NCBI RefSeq assembly: GCF_003074135.1 | Contig: NZ_PPDK01000001.1 | Coordinates: 744,001 to 808,000, forward strand | Reading direction: 5' to 3' | Length of the DNA: 64,000 bases | Source of the DNA: Euzebya tangerina | GTDB taxonomy: Bacteria; Actinomycetota; Nitriliruptoria; Euzebyales; Euzebyaceae | In this document: positions 16,739-24,420 of the stretch, piece after piece | Layout: each line of letters begins with the position of its first letter | How positions within the stretch are numbered: position 1 is the stretch's first letter | Notes under the pieces: generated by a model | Told to the model about the DNA's origin: nothing | The model's database searches: none | The model's input: only the letters and a program-made list of their open reading frames with translations | Program-made: the position numbers and the translations under genes

Positions 16739-18439
16739 TCAGCGGCGGTGCAGATCACGCGCGTAGAGAGGAACGCCGCCCTCGCCGGCGAGCCAGCGGG
16801 TCGCGGCTGCCAGTCTCTCTTCGAGTTGCTCGATCGTGGCGTCATCGACGCGGCGGATCCCGGTGGCCCTATTGAGCGTGGCGTTGACGTCGCGGAACTC
16901 GGTCTGGTGGCGGTACGCGATCCTGCGGGCGATGTCGCTGTTGCGCTTCTTCAGCGTCTCGCGGCGCCGGTGCGGCGGCTCCTCGAGAACGTCCCTGCTC
17001 TGGGCGGTGCTGGTGGCCAGGGTAGGCTGGGTAGAAGAGAGGGCCCGCTTTAGCCGGATGACCTCCGCGGCGTTCAGCTTGGCGAACTCTGGGTTGGCGG
17101 CGAGGAATTGCTCGGCCTCGGCGAGTGCGGCGCCGTCGAAGACCTCCCCGGAGGCGATCATTCCCTTCACGGTCGCGCGGGCGGCGATCGGGACGAAAGT
17201 GGTCGGCGGCGGGTCTTCCTCGTCGCGCGGGTCGGTGAGCGCGTCGGGGTCGTCGTCGAGGTCGTGGTCGCGCTCCTCCTCGATCCGGGCGGCGTTGTCG
17301 CGGAGCCGCGGGTCGGCGGGGATGAAGTAGTAGGCATCCTCGTGTTCGGTGTCGGTGTGGCGCACGATCCGGCCGACGGCCTGTCGGAAGAACAGTTCGG
17401 CGGTGGTGTTCGTGGCGTGAACGGCGACGCGGAGTCGCGGGATGTCGACGCCCTCGGAGACCATGCGGACCGCGACGATCCATGGTTCGTCGGACGTCGC
17501 GAACCGGTCGATGTGCTGCTGGGATGTGGGGTCGTCGGACACCGCGACGACGGCGTCGACGGCGTGGTCGTCGCGAATGATCCGCGCGATGGCGTGGGCG
17601 TGGTGCTGGTCGATTGCGAGGATGAGGCCGCCGGCGTCGGGCTGGTCGCTGCGGAGGCGCAGGAGGCAGTCGTGGGCTTCGCTGATGAGACGGCGTAGGT
17701 AGTTGCCGTCGGGCATGAGCGCGGTGCGGAGGCGGCGGCCCTGCTCGTTGTGCCATAGCGGTGTGTCGAAGTCGCACGAGATGGTCTCCCCGGGGCGGGA
17801 GCTCCACTCGAACTCGCCGTCGACGGTGGTGAAGAAGACACGCCGGCACGCCCCGTCGGCCACGGCTTGGCCGTACCCGTACGTGAAGTCGGGGTCTGAG
17901 GATTCGTCGGTGTAGCGGATGAACGGGATCGGGTTGGTGTCGCTGCGGAACGGTGTGCCGGACAGGGCGATGCGGTGCAGGGCGGGCGCGAAGGCGGTCC
18001 GGAGTGCGTCGCCCCAGCTGCGCTGCTCACCGCAGTGGTGGATCTCGTCGAACACCGCGACGGTGTCGGTCCTCGAGCAGTACATGGCGAACAGGCCGGG
18101 GTTGGAGGCCACCTGTGCGTAGGTGACGACGACGCCGCGGAAGTCGTTGGTCCAGGTGCCGTTGTGGTTGGCCCAGGCGGGGTTGAGGGCGATGTGGTGG
18201 GAGGCGTAGAGGCTGTTGGCCCACTGCTCGCGCAGGCGGGTGGAGGGGACGACGACGACGATCTGCTGGGCGGCGCCGTTCGTGAGGAGTGCCTCGAGGA
18301 CCGTGGCCGCCCAGCGTGTCTTGCCGGCGCCGGGCGTGGCGACGGCTAAGAAGTCCGAGGGCGGGGTGGGGTTGCGGTAGAGGTCGAGGGCCTGGCGTTG
18401 CCAGTCCCGCAGTGTCATGGTCGTGGTGCCGTGAGGCAT
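16739..18439 (-). CDS. SF2 DEAD/DEAH-box helicase (C-terminal part of an HNH-helicase gene)
   Basis: 566 residues. Superfamily 2 motifs in order: LRDWQRQALDLY (Q-like), ATPGAGKTRWA (Walker A, near residue 30), VVVTYAQVA, DEIHHCGEQ (DExH), LSGTPFRSD (motif III), MVSEGVDIPRLRVAVHAT (motif V) and FFRQAVGRIVRHTD (motif VI). The C-terminal third after about 420 is charged and helical and ends in GVPLYARDL. It resembles res-subunit-like helicases common in phage and mobile DNA. Immediately upstream, in the same frame without a start codon, the sequence encodes LCPPCNLTKGTT, the second half of an HNH finger, so the gene probably began further upstream (see 18454-18633). Confidence 0.85.
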   Translation of the reverse strand: MPHGTTTMTLRDWQRQALDLYRNPTPPSDFLAVATPGAGKTRWAATVLEALLTNGAAQQIVVVVPSTRLREQWANSLYASHHIALNPAWANHNGTWTNDFRGVVVTYAQVASNPGLFAMYCSRTDTVAVFDEIHHCGEQRSWGDALRTAFAPALHRIALSGTPFRSDTNPIPFIRYTDESSDPDFTYGYGQAVADGACRRVFFTTVDGEFEWSSRPGETISCDFDTPLWHNEQGRRLRTALMPDGNYLRRLISEAHDCLLRLRSDQPDAGGLILAIDQHHAHAIARIIRDDHAVDAVVAVSDDPTSQQHIDRFATSDEPWIVAVRMVSEGVDIPRLRVAVHATNTTAELFFRQAVGRIVRHTDTEHEDAYYFIPADPRLRDNAARIEEERDHDLDDDPDALTDPRDEEDPPPTTFVPIAARATVKGMIASGEVFDGAALAEAEQFLAANPEFAKLNAAEVIRLKRALSSTQPTLATSTAQSRDVLEEPPHRRRETLKKRNSDIARRIAYRHQTEFRDVNATLNRATGIRRVDDATIEQLEERLAAATRWLAGEGGVPLYARDLHRR

Positions 18440-18453
18440 CGTTGTCCCTTTCG

Positions 18454-18633
18454 TCAGGTTGCATGGCGGGCAGAGCGGGTCACCTTTGAGGGCTGACGTG
18501 AGTCCGCCGGCGGCGTGCGGGTGCGGTGGTCGGCGTGCCAGCCGTCCGGGAGGTCAGCGCAGCACCGGGCGCACTCGCCGGCGCTGAACAGGGCGAGCGT
18601 CTGCTTGTCGGTGGCGGTCATGTGACGACGCAT
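18454..18633 (-). pseudogene. HNH zinc-finger N-terminus of the helicase gene, split by a frameshift
   Basis: A 59-codon frame starts at ATG 18633 with a strong AGGAGG site and gives CARCCADLPDGWHADHRT, the first half of an HNH finger (CxxC and HxxH). Near 18519-18522, at a run of three C on the minus strand, the frame of the downstream helicase continues it as PHAAGGLTSALKGDPLCPPC followed by NLTKG. One missing C therefore separates an HNH nuclease domain from the helicase. As written the protein ends in unrelated sequence. It is either a genuine inactivating deletion or a sequencing error in a homopolymer. Confidence 0.7.
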
Positions 18634-18651
18634 CGAACCTCCTCGTGTACG

Positions 18652-18680
18652 TTGCGCTGCCTTAAAGCATCACGCATACT
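18652..18680 (+). promoter_or_regulatory. Leaderless promoter of the first zinc-finger paralogue
   Basis: TTGCGC (18652-18657), a 17-base spacer and CATACT (18675-18680), then exactly six bases to the GTG start at 18687. The 9-mer TGTACGTTG overlaps the -35 and recurs at the same distance in the promoter of the paralogue at 20068-20096. Confidence 0.6.
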
Positions 18681-18686
18681 GTTGGC

Positions 18687-20027
18687 GTGGCAACATACGA
18701 ACCATCACGCTTTCGTATTACGGTCAGCGCTGGAGAGGTCGACGAGCAGGTCGCGGTCCGGCCCTTGGTCGCCGTGACACGCAGCCATGCGTGGGACGCT
18801 GATGGCGGCTTCTTCGCTCCGCCCCTCGCTGGCTTTCACGCGCTCCCCAGCGACGAGGACTACGTCTGGTACGTGAGCGGTGAGCATCTGCGACCAGGCG
18901 CCGACACCGACGCACTGCTCGACCACTACCCCCCGGACTCTGACCTCGCGGCGATCGTGGCCGAGCGACCGGAGGTCGTGGTCCTGCCTCCGGAGTTCTT
19001 CCTGCACTGGGCAGACCGCTTCCCTAACGAGGCCTCCTGCGCCGACGAGGCGGTCTTTGAGTTCGTGGAGGAGTGGGGGCCGGTTGGCGGTGAATGGACA
19101 TCGACAGCCGAGGTCGACTACCAGCCGCGTGGATGGGGTGACTTCACCAACCCCGATGCGTTGTCGCCGGAGGAGCTTGAGGCCCTCTACGACGAAGGTG
19201 ACCCGGAGGTATACCTCGCCCTGCTCCCCTCGGACCAGCGCCTCGAATACGAGTTCCGCAACCGCGATCTGCCAGAAGACGAAGACCGGGCACGAGCAGA
19301 GATGCAGCGGCACTACGCCGAGGTCGAGAACGTCAGACGGACCTACCGAGGCGAGGCAGTCCGGCGCTGGTCGCGCAACGTCCGTACTCCCGAGCTCGCC
19401 GGCCCCTACGACGAGGAGCTCACGTGGTCTGAGGACCAACTCGCGCTGTACCACGGACTCTTGCCGCCCGACCGTGGGGACGACCCGCGGCACCTGCTGC
19501 CCACGCAGATGACGATCACACGTGGATACGCCTACGATGTCGACGGCATCAGGTCGACGCTCCTCGGGTTCGCCGCGCTGTTCGAGGCCTTCGCGCTTCT
19601 CGCTCCCAGCCACCTGACGGAGGCCGCGCTCGCACAGCCGCCTCCCGCCGAACTGGCCGACGCCTTCACCCGCCGAGGGCTGAGGCCGCCGGCCAGCACC
19701 TTCGAGCTGGTCTCGAAGATGCTGAGCGCGTTCAACGCCGGCGCCCGTGCAACCAGCCGCCTGGTGCTGACCAATGGTGAGGTCACCTACGGCCGAAGCC
19801 TCCCGGACACCCTTCACGGGACGCTCGCGCAGCTCCTTAGGTTCGCCAGCCATGGCACCCCGGCCCGACGCTGCCAGAACGAGACGTGTGGGCGGTTCTT
19901 CGGGCATCAGCAGGGCCGCGCCGAGAAGGGCCACAACCGCTCCGTCGGGGTCAAGTACTGCACGCCGCGATGCGCTCGGGCCCAAGCGTCGCGGGAGTGG
20001 CGTCGACGCCAACGTGACACCACCTGA
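18687..20027 (+). CDS. Zinc-finger protein with CGNR/DUF6076-like C-terminus, paralogue 1
   Basis: 446 residues; GTG start set by the leaderless promoter. The first 250 residues are acidic and not recognised. The C-terminal part after about 260 is helical, and the last 50 residues form a treble-clef-like zinc finger: CQNETCGRFF (C-x4-C) ... VKYCTPRCARAQASREWRRR (C-x3-C), the arrangement of CGNR-type and DUF6076 fingers that end in a basic helix. It is homologous to the next gene in that finger and in the opening FRIT motif. Probably a nucleic-acid-binding protein; function unknown. The divergent HNH-helicase gene starts 53 bases away. Confidence 0.75.
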   Translation: MATYEPSRFRITVSAGEVDEQVAVRPLVAVTRSHAWDADGGFFAPPLAGFHALPSDEDYVWYVSGEHLRPGADTDALLDHYPPDSDLAAIVAERPEVVVLPPEFFLHWADRFPNEASCADEAVFEFVEEWGPVGGEWTSTAEVDYQPRGWGDFTNPDALSPEELEALYDEGDPEVYLALLPSDQRLEYEFRNRDLPEDEDRARAEMQRHYAEVENVRRTYRGEAVRRWSRNVRTPELAGPYDEELTWSEDQLALYHGLLPPDRGDDPRHLLPTQMTITRGYAYDVDGIRSTLLGFAALFEAFALLAPSHLTEAALAQPPPAELADAFTRRGLRPPASTFELVSKMLSAFNAGARATSRLVLTNGEVTYGRSLPDTLHGTLAQLLRFASHGTPARRCQNETCGRFFGHQQGRAEKGHNRSVGVKYCTPRCARAQASREWRRRQRDTT

Positions 20028-20067
20028 ACTGTTTGGACCGATCACCGCTGCTCCTCCGCGTTGTACG

Positions 20068-20096
20068 TTGACGGGCGACACCGTGCCACGAATACT
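20068..20096 (+). promoter_or_regulatory. Leaderless promoter of the second zinc-finger paralogue
   Basis: TTGACG (20068-20073), 17 bases, AATACT (20091-20096), six bases, ATG 20103. The layout including the upstream TGTACGTTG (20062-20070) is position-for-position that of 18646-18680. Confidence 0.6.
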
Positions 20097-20102
20097 TGCT
20101 CC

Positions 20103-21278
20103 ATGTCGAGGGACGAACAGTCACATTTCCGTATCACTACGTGGCCGGACGCCGTTGAGGTTCCCCCGCTTGTCGGTGTTCCGCGGCTCCTTGCTGTCGT
20201 CGACAGCCAGTGGCCGGAGGAGCCCGACAACAAGGACTGGTGGATCGAGCTTGACGACGAGACCGGCGACTTCCAGCGACTTGAGATCGTCCCGGGCGCC
20301 CACGGCAGCCTTGACCTCGCCTATGTCGCCCGGCCGCTGTACGAGGGCTACCCCGATGTCGCTGACGGGCTCCGCAGGATCGGTGCTTCGGTCGACTGGC
20401 CGCCCGTGGCGGTCTTCTCCTCCTCAGAGGTCGAGCTCGTCGAGCTGCCTCACGAGCTCGTGTTCCGCGACTTCCTCGACGTCGACGTCGAGGACCTGAA
20501 CAGCGTGCTGAAGTGGTGCAGTCGGTACGGCCCTCTCGTTCCCCAGCGGCTCTACCTGCAGGCGGAGGAGTTCCGGCCCGTGATCGAGCCGCGCGCGAGC
20601 ACTGAGGACCCACTGGAGCTGCAGCTGTACGCCGGTGACGAACCGGACCTTACCGAGCACGAGATCGAGCTCGACGAGATGCCGGACCGACTCGGCGACT
20701 CTCCGGAGTCGTACGAGGGGACCTACCAAGCCTCCGCAGGGCCCGAGTTCCGGGCGGCCTACGGGACGGCGCTCGGCCAGCAGCAGGCGCACTTCCGGCT
20801 ATACCAGGCGGTCGTCAAGTCCTGGCTGGAGCTGCGTCCCGACACAGACCTCACACCCGCGGCGCTCCTCATCGCTCCTCGAGAGGAGTTGGCAGCACTC
20901 TGGGAATGCCGCGGGCTCCCTGTCCCGTCCACGGCCATCGAACTGATCCGGAGTATCCAGCGTTTGACGAACGTCGAGACCGTCCTGTCGCCCCGGATCG
21001 AGGTTGCGCCGCCGGGGGCAGAGCGCAGCGGCCTCGCGTTCGGTCGGCCGATCGCCCGGATCCTGCAGGCAATGATGCTGCAGGTCGTCGACTGGGTCGC
21101 CGCTGGCGTTCCAGCCAAGCAGTGCGCGAACGAGACGTGCGCGATGTGGTTCGCTCGGCAGTCAGGCCGGGCGGAGTACGGACAGTACCGCACCAAGGGG
21201 GTGCTGTATTGCTCAAGGGCCTGCGCCCGGGCGCAGGCACAGCGCGAGTACCGACGACGTCGCAAGCGCGACCAGTGA
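20103..21278 (+). CDS. Zinc-finger protein with CGNR/DUF6076-like C-terminus, paralogue 2
   Basis: 391 residues from ATG 20103; a TTG at 20061 lies upstream of the promoter and is rejected. Like its neighbour it opens with SHFRIT, has an acidic, poorly characterised middle, and ends in the finger CANETCAMWF ... VLYCSRACARAQAQREYRRRR. The finger is about as similar as expected of old paralogues, while the remaining sequence has diverged. Tandem paralogues with copied promoters suggest duplication followed by different specificity. Followed by a convergent CHAT-type gene pair with 122 bases between. Confidence 0.75.
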   Translation: MSRDEQSHFRITTWPDAVEVPPLVGVPRLLAVVDSQWPEEPDNKDWWIELDDETGDFQRLEIVPGAHGSLDLAYVARPLYEGYPDVADGLRRIGASVDWPPVAVFSSSEVELVELPHELVFRDFLDVDVEDLNSVLKWCSRYGPLVPQRLYLQAEEFRPVIEPRASTEDPLELQLYAGDEPDLTEHEIELDEMPDRLGDSPESYEGTYQASAGPEFRAAYGTALGQQQAHFRLYQAVVKSWLELRPDTDLTPAALLIAPREELAALWECRGLPVPSTAIELIRSIQRLTNVETVLSPRIEVAPPGAERSGLAFGRPIARILQAMMLQVVDWVAAGVPAKQCANETCAMWFARQSGRAEYGQYRTKGVLYCSRACARAQAQREYRRRRKRDQ

Positions 21279-21400
21279 CCATCCACGCGGCAGCGACGAC
21301 CGCATGAGAACCCCGGTCTGCCTCGGATTCAGACATCCCGTCGCAGTTCGCTGTCCCGACCGCTACGCGTAGTCGCTGCGGAGGCACAAAGACCGACGGT

Positions 21401-22039
21401 CTAGATCATCATAATGGGTGAGGCGAGATCGAGGAAGGTGCGTGTGTCCTCGTATGCCGCGTACTCGGCCACCCTGTTGAGCCCTTCCTCCTCCAGGGTG
21501 TCGACGACGTCGGGCTGGGACCGGTGTGCCGTCGCGAAGAGGAACGCGTCATCGAAGCGGTCATGCGCAACCAGTCCGATAGCGAGCAGCGCACCGAACA
21601 CCGTCGCCGGGCGGAAGTGGACGGGCCACAGGTGGCCGGCGACCGCTTGCCGCCGCCCCGCGGCGGTGGCGGCGACACCGACTGTGGACGGGCCGCCGAG
21701 CGCTGTTACCGAAGCGCTGTCGCAGGTGTTGAGAACAAGGAGTCGGCGGCCGTTGTCGGGCGGTTGCATCGTTGCGAACTGAGACAGCGAAATGGTGAGT
21801 GCCTCCGTCAGGGCGACGGCGGTCTTGTCCGGTCTCCAGTGACCGAAGTGGGCATGCGACGACACCCACAGCACGTCCAGGTCCGAGGCGGTGTAGGCGT
21901 TGACGAAGTCCGCTCTTGTCCTCTGCGTCCCGTCGACGACGTCGACGTCGATGCCGGCACGGGTGAAGTTGTCAGAGACGGCCTCGACCTCGGCCTGACC
22001 CGTCAGCAGGTCGCCATGCCACAACTGCACGCGCCTCAC
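21401..22039 (-). CDS. CHAT-domain (caspase-like) protein, catalytic half
   Basis: 212 residues from GTG 22039, overlapping the upstream stop by 4 bases (GTGA). The caspase-like dyad is visible: VLWVSSHAHFGHW (His62 or His64) and LLVLNTCDSASV (Cys106), with the usual AVAGHLWPVHFRPATVFGALL stretch near the end. CHAT proteases are activated by partner sensors in several immune systems. The N-terminal strand normally preceding this region is encoded at the end of the upstream gene, so the CHAT fold is shared between two chains or is read through. Confidence 0.75.
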   Translation of the reverse strand: MRRVQLWHGDLLTGQAEVEAVSDNFTRAGIDVDVVDGTQRTRADFVNAYTASDLDVLWVSSHAHFGHWRPDKTAVALTEALTISLSQFATMQPPDNGRRLLVLNTCDSASVTALGGPSTVGVAATAAGRRQAVAGHLWPVHFRPATVFGALLAIGLVAHDRFDDAFLFATAHRSQPDVVDTLEEEGLNRVAEYAAYEDTRTFLDLASPIMMI

Positions 22040-23502
22040 AGGCCGGGCAGTGGAACCTCGTGGCTGACCACGAGAGGGACTGGGGCACTGGTCAACTCCT
22101 GGAGAACGGGACAGATCGGAAGGCGGTCATGCCCGATATGGACGAGCTCGGTACGGGGATCGGCACCCGCCAGGAGGGGTACCAAGAGATCGCGGTCGAC
22201 TGCGGCGCGGGTGACGGCTTCCAGGGTGGCCGCGTGTTCAGGGACCGGTCTGCCGACGTCCCTGTCGTCGGGTAGGGCCTCGAGAGCCGGTCCGTTGCCG
22301 GCGTCGATCTCCGACAGGCCCAGTGTCGTGTTCATTATCGTGGTCAGGTCGGCGGGTAGCGGGGTCGTAGCGGTGCCGGCAACGCTGCACCACAGCATCT
22401 GATGCGCGTCAATCCTGAAGGCCAGCAGCGGCGTCTCCAGCGGCTCTTCTTCGACGCCCGCCCGGGTGCGCAAGAGCGAGGCGACGAGGGCGGCGTCGCC
22501 CGCTTCTGCCAGGACTCTGGCCGCGGGGGCGAGGATCGGGAACAAACGGCCCCGCATGTGTGCCGCATCCTCAGACCCATTGGAGACGTTGCTGATGTGC
22601 GCGCTGGCGGCACGCGTCGCGGTGAGGAGTTCCTCCGCGCGACCGCAGGCCTCGTCTGCGTCCCCAGCAACGCCGTTGACCAAGAGCTGGAGCCGCTGAG
22701 GCGGCGTGATGTGAGCGTGCAGTTGGTTGAGGGCTTGATTCGCCAGGACCTTCACTGGCCGGTCGAGGTGCCTGCTGACCTTGCCGGTCAACTGAATAGC
22801 GAGTGCCACTCGTACCTCAGGGTCGAGGCCTTCATCGTCGGACAACCCGTCGAGGTGCGCTGTGATCGCGGGCACCGCGGGATGTCTCACCTGGTCCAGC
22901 ACCGTGGCTATGTCGCACGCCGGGATGAGCAGCGGCCCTGCCTCTAGCCGCAGCAAAGCGTCCGGGAGCCGGACGGCAACCTCCCTGGCCACGTCCTTCA
23001 TGTAGCCACCGGACCAGGCCAGATGGCAGACAGCCCCGGCCCAGAACCAGAACGGCTCTCTTGCGACCGTGTTGTGTACGGCGAGGACGTGGAGCGGACG
23101 GCCTACGTCGACATTGGCTGCGAACTCCTCGGGCATACCATCGATCATCGGCGCCACTGCCCAATGCCATGCGACGTCGAATCGTCCCGCCGACAAGGCC
23201 ATCATGAGCGGCGTACGGGAGGTGACCAGCCTCAACAGGTCCACTCCGGCCCTGACCACCGGGTCCTGGGGAAGCGGTGAGAGGTCACGGAGAAGGTCTG
23301 TAGCGACGCCTTCTAGGTGGTCGAGACCATCGTCCAGGTTCGTGCCCAACCATCCATCGATCGCAGCCGTCACAATCCTCAGCGATTGCGTGTCTGATAG
23401 GTCGACGGGCATGTCGGAGAGGCTCTGGAGGTGAGCCGTCAGGCTCGGTAGGAGCTCGTGGAGTGCTGCCATGCCCGCCAGTCTGACGGAGAGTCGCGGC
23501 AA
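22036..23502 (-). CDS. Helical protein ending in the first segment of a CHAT domain
   Basis: 488 residues (an internal ATG at residue 11 is also possible). The main part is alpha-helical, with no motif I recognise, perhaps a repeat-like sensor or scaffold. The last 50 residues, RTELVHIGHDRLPICPVLQ and PVPLVVSHEVPLPGL, have the look of the beginning of a CHAT domain (the lvhiphgplh-lP block before the catalytic half). The next gene supplies the catalytic residues and overlaps by 4 bases. Whether this is a natural split or an old frameshift cannot be decided here. Confidence 0.6.
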   Translation of the reverse strand: MPRLSVRLAGMAALHELLPSLTAHLQSLSDMPVDLSDTQSLRIVTAAIDGWLGTNLDDGLDHLEGVATDLLRDLSPLPQDPVVRAGVDLLRLVTSRTPLMMALSAGRFDVAWHWAVAPMIDGMPEEFAANVDVGRPLHVLAVHNTVAREPFWFWAGAVCHLAWSGGYMKDVAREVAVRLPDALLRLEAGPLLIPACDIATVLDQVRHPAVPAITAHLDGLSDDEGLDPEVRVALAIQLTGKVSRHLDRPVKVLANQALNQLHAHITPPQRLQLLVNGVAGDADEACGRAEELLTATRAASAHISNVSNGSEDAAHMRGRLFPILAPAARVLAEAGDAALVASLLRTRAGVEEEPLETPLLAFRIDAHQMLWCSVAGTATTPLPADLTTIMNTTLGLSEIDAGNGPALEALPDDRDVGRPVPEHAATLEAVTRAAVDRDLLVPLLAGADPRTELVHIGHDRLPICPVLQELTSAPVPLVVSHEVPLPGL

Positions 23503-24420
23503 GGCTCGTCCAGGGCGTCGCTCCTCACAGAGGTGGTCGCCTCGTAGCCCCTTGCGGTCCCAGCACCCCGTTGGTTGTCAGGGAGCGACCGTCCCGCCCG
23601 CAGTGGGCCGTTGCAGACGATCCGGTCCTCCCGGCGACCGCAGCGATTCGCGGCCAGACTCCCCAGTCAATTAGCCTTCGGTTCGGGGCGGCCGCGGCGA
23701 CCGCCACGAGGTCAACCGGAGGCACACCCGAGCCACTGGATCGGTCGGCATCAAGAGGCATCAGCCGTGGGATAGCCCCGGCTACCCGAATGGTTCGCAT
23801 CAACCGCGTCGTGGGCCCAAACGGTCGCTGCTTGAGACCGGAGAAGGAGCCGGCTTGTACCAGCGCGCCGAGAGCGACCGGGAAGCCGCTAGGACTCCCA
23901 ACTACTGTCCGTTGGCTGTCGGTGCGGCAGACCGGTCCGGGTGCGACTCGGAGGCGCCAGTAGTGGGGGCACGCTCGTTTCCGCCGATCCACGGGGCTGG
24001 GGGAGGCTGGGATACCGGTCTGTTCGATCACAGGGGACGACGCGCCGGCGGTGTCATCCTCGGTGGTGGAGCGCCGGTAGAGCACCAGCCCGGCTGGAAG
24101 GATCAACAGGGTCGCCAGGAGGCTGAGCAGCATCGCGTAGACCGTCACCAGCCCGAGTCGTTGGAACAAGACGATGGAGGCGAAGGCCGCTGTCGTTGCT
24201 TCGCCAGAAGCGGGCGCATCCGACCTCGTCGTCGGCCGCGTCGGGACCGCCCGTGTGCGTGTGGGACTGACCGGCGGTCGAGGCAGGCCCGAGGCGCCCG
24301 GTGCCCACGGGCCACACCGCCGCGTGGTCGCGGGTCCAAGTCGGGCGCCGCTGCGCTGACCGGTCCGCGCTGCACCCCGCCCGCGCGGCGGCACACTGGC
24401 GCCGCGGGCGTGGGGGTCGT
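23503..24420. other. Gene-poor stretch
   Basis: About 920 bases with no frame that looks coding over its length. The only recognisable part is an MMPL-like fragment on the minus strand at 24064-24205. The remainder gives long but compositionally random frames (Pro/Arg/Ala/Gly-rich) expected of noncoding GC-rich DNA. Confidence 0.55.
24064..24205 (-). pseudogene. MMPL/RND transporter C-terminal fragment
   Basis: On the minus strand 45 codons read EATTAAFASIVLFQRLG, VTVYAMLLSLLATLLILPAG and LVLYRR, the last two membrane segments of an MMPL/RND exporter (the fGlltalamllAllldLlllPall pattern). Neither side continues as a transporter, so it is a relic. Confidence 0.5.

Noticed and set aside
18705-20081. 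458-codon minus-strand frame opposite the first zinc-finger gene
   Set aside because: Plus-strand frame has a promoter, a zinc finger and a paralogue; the minus frame is a shadow.
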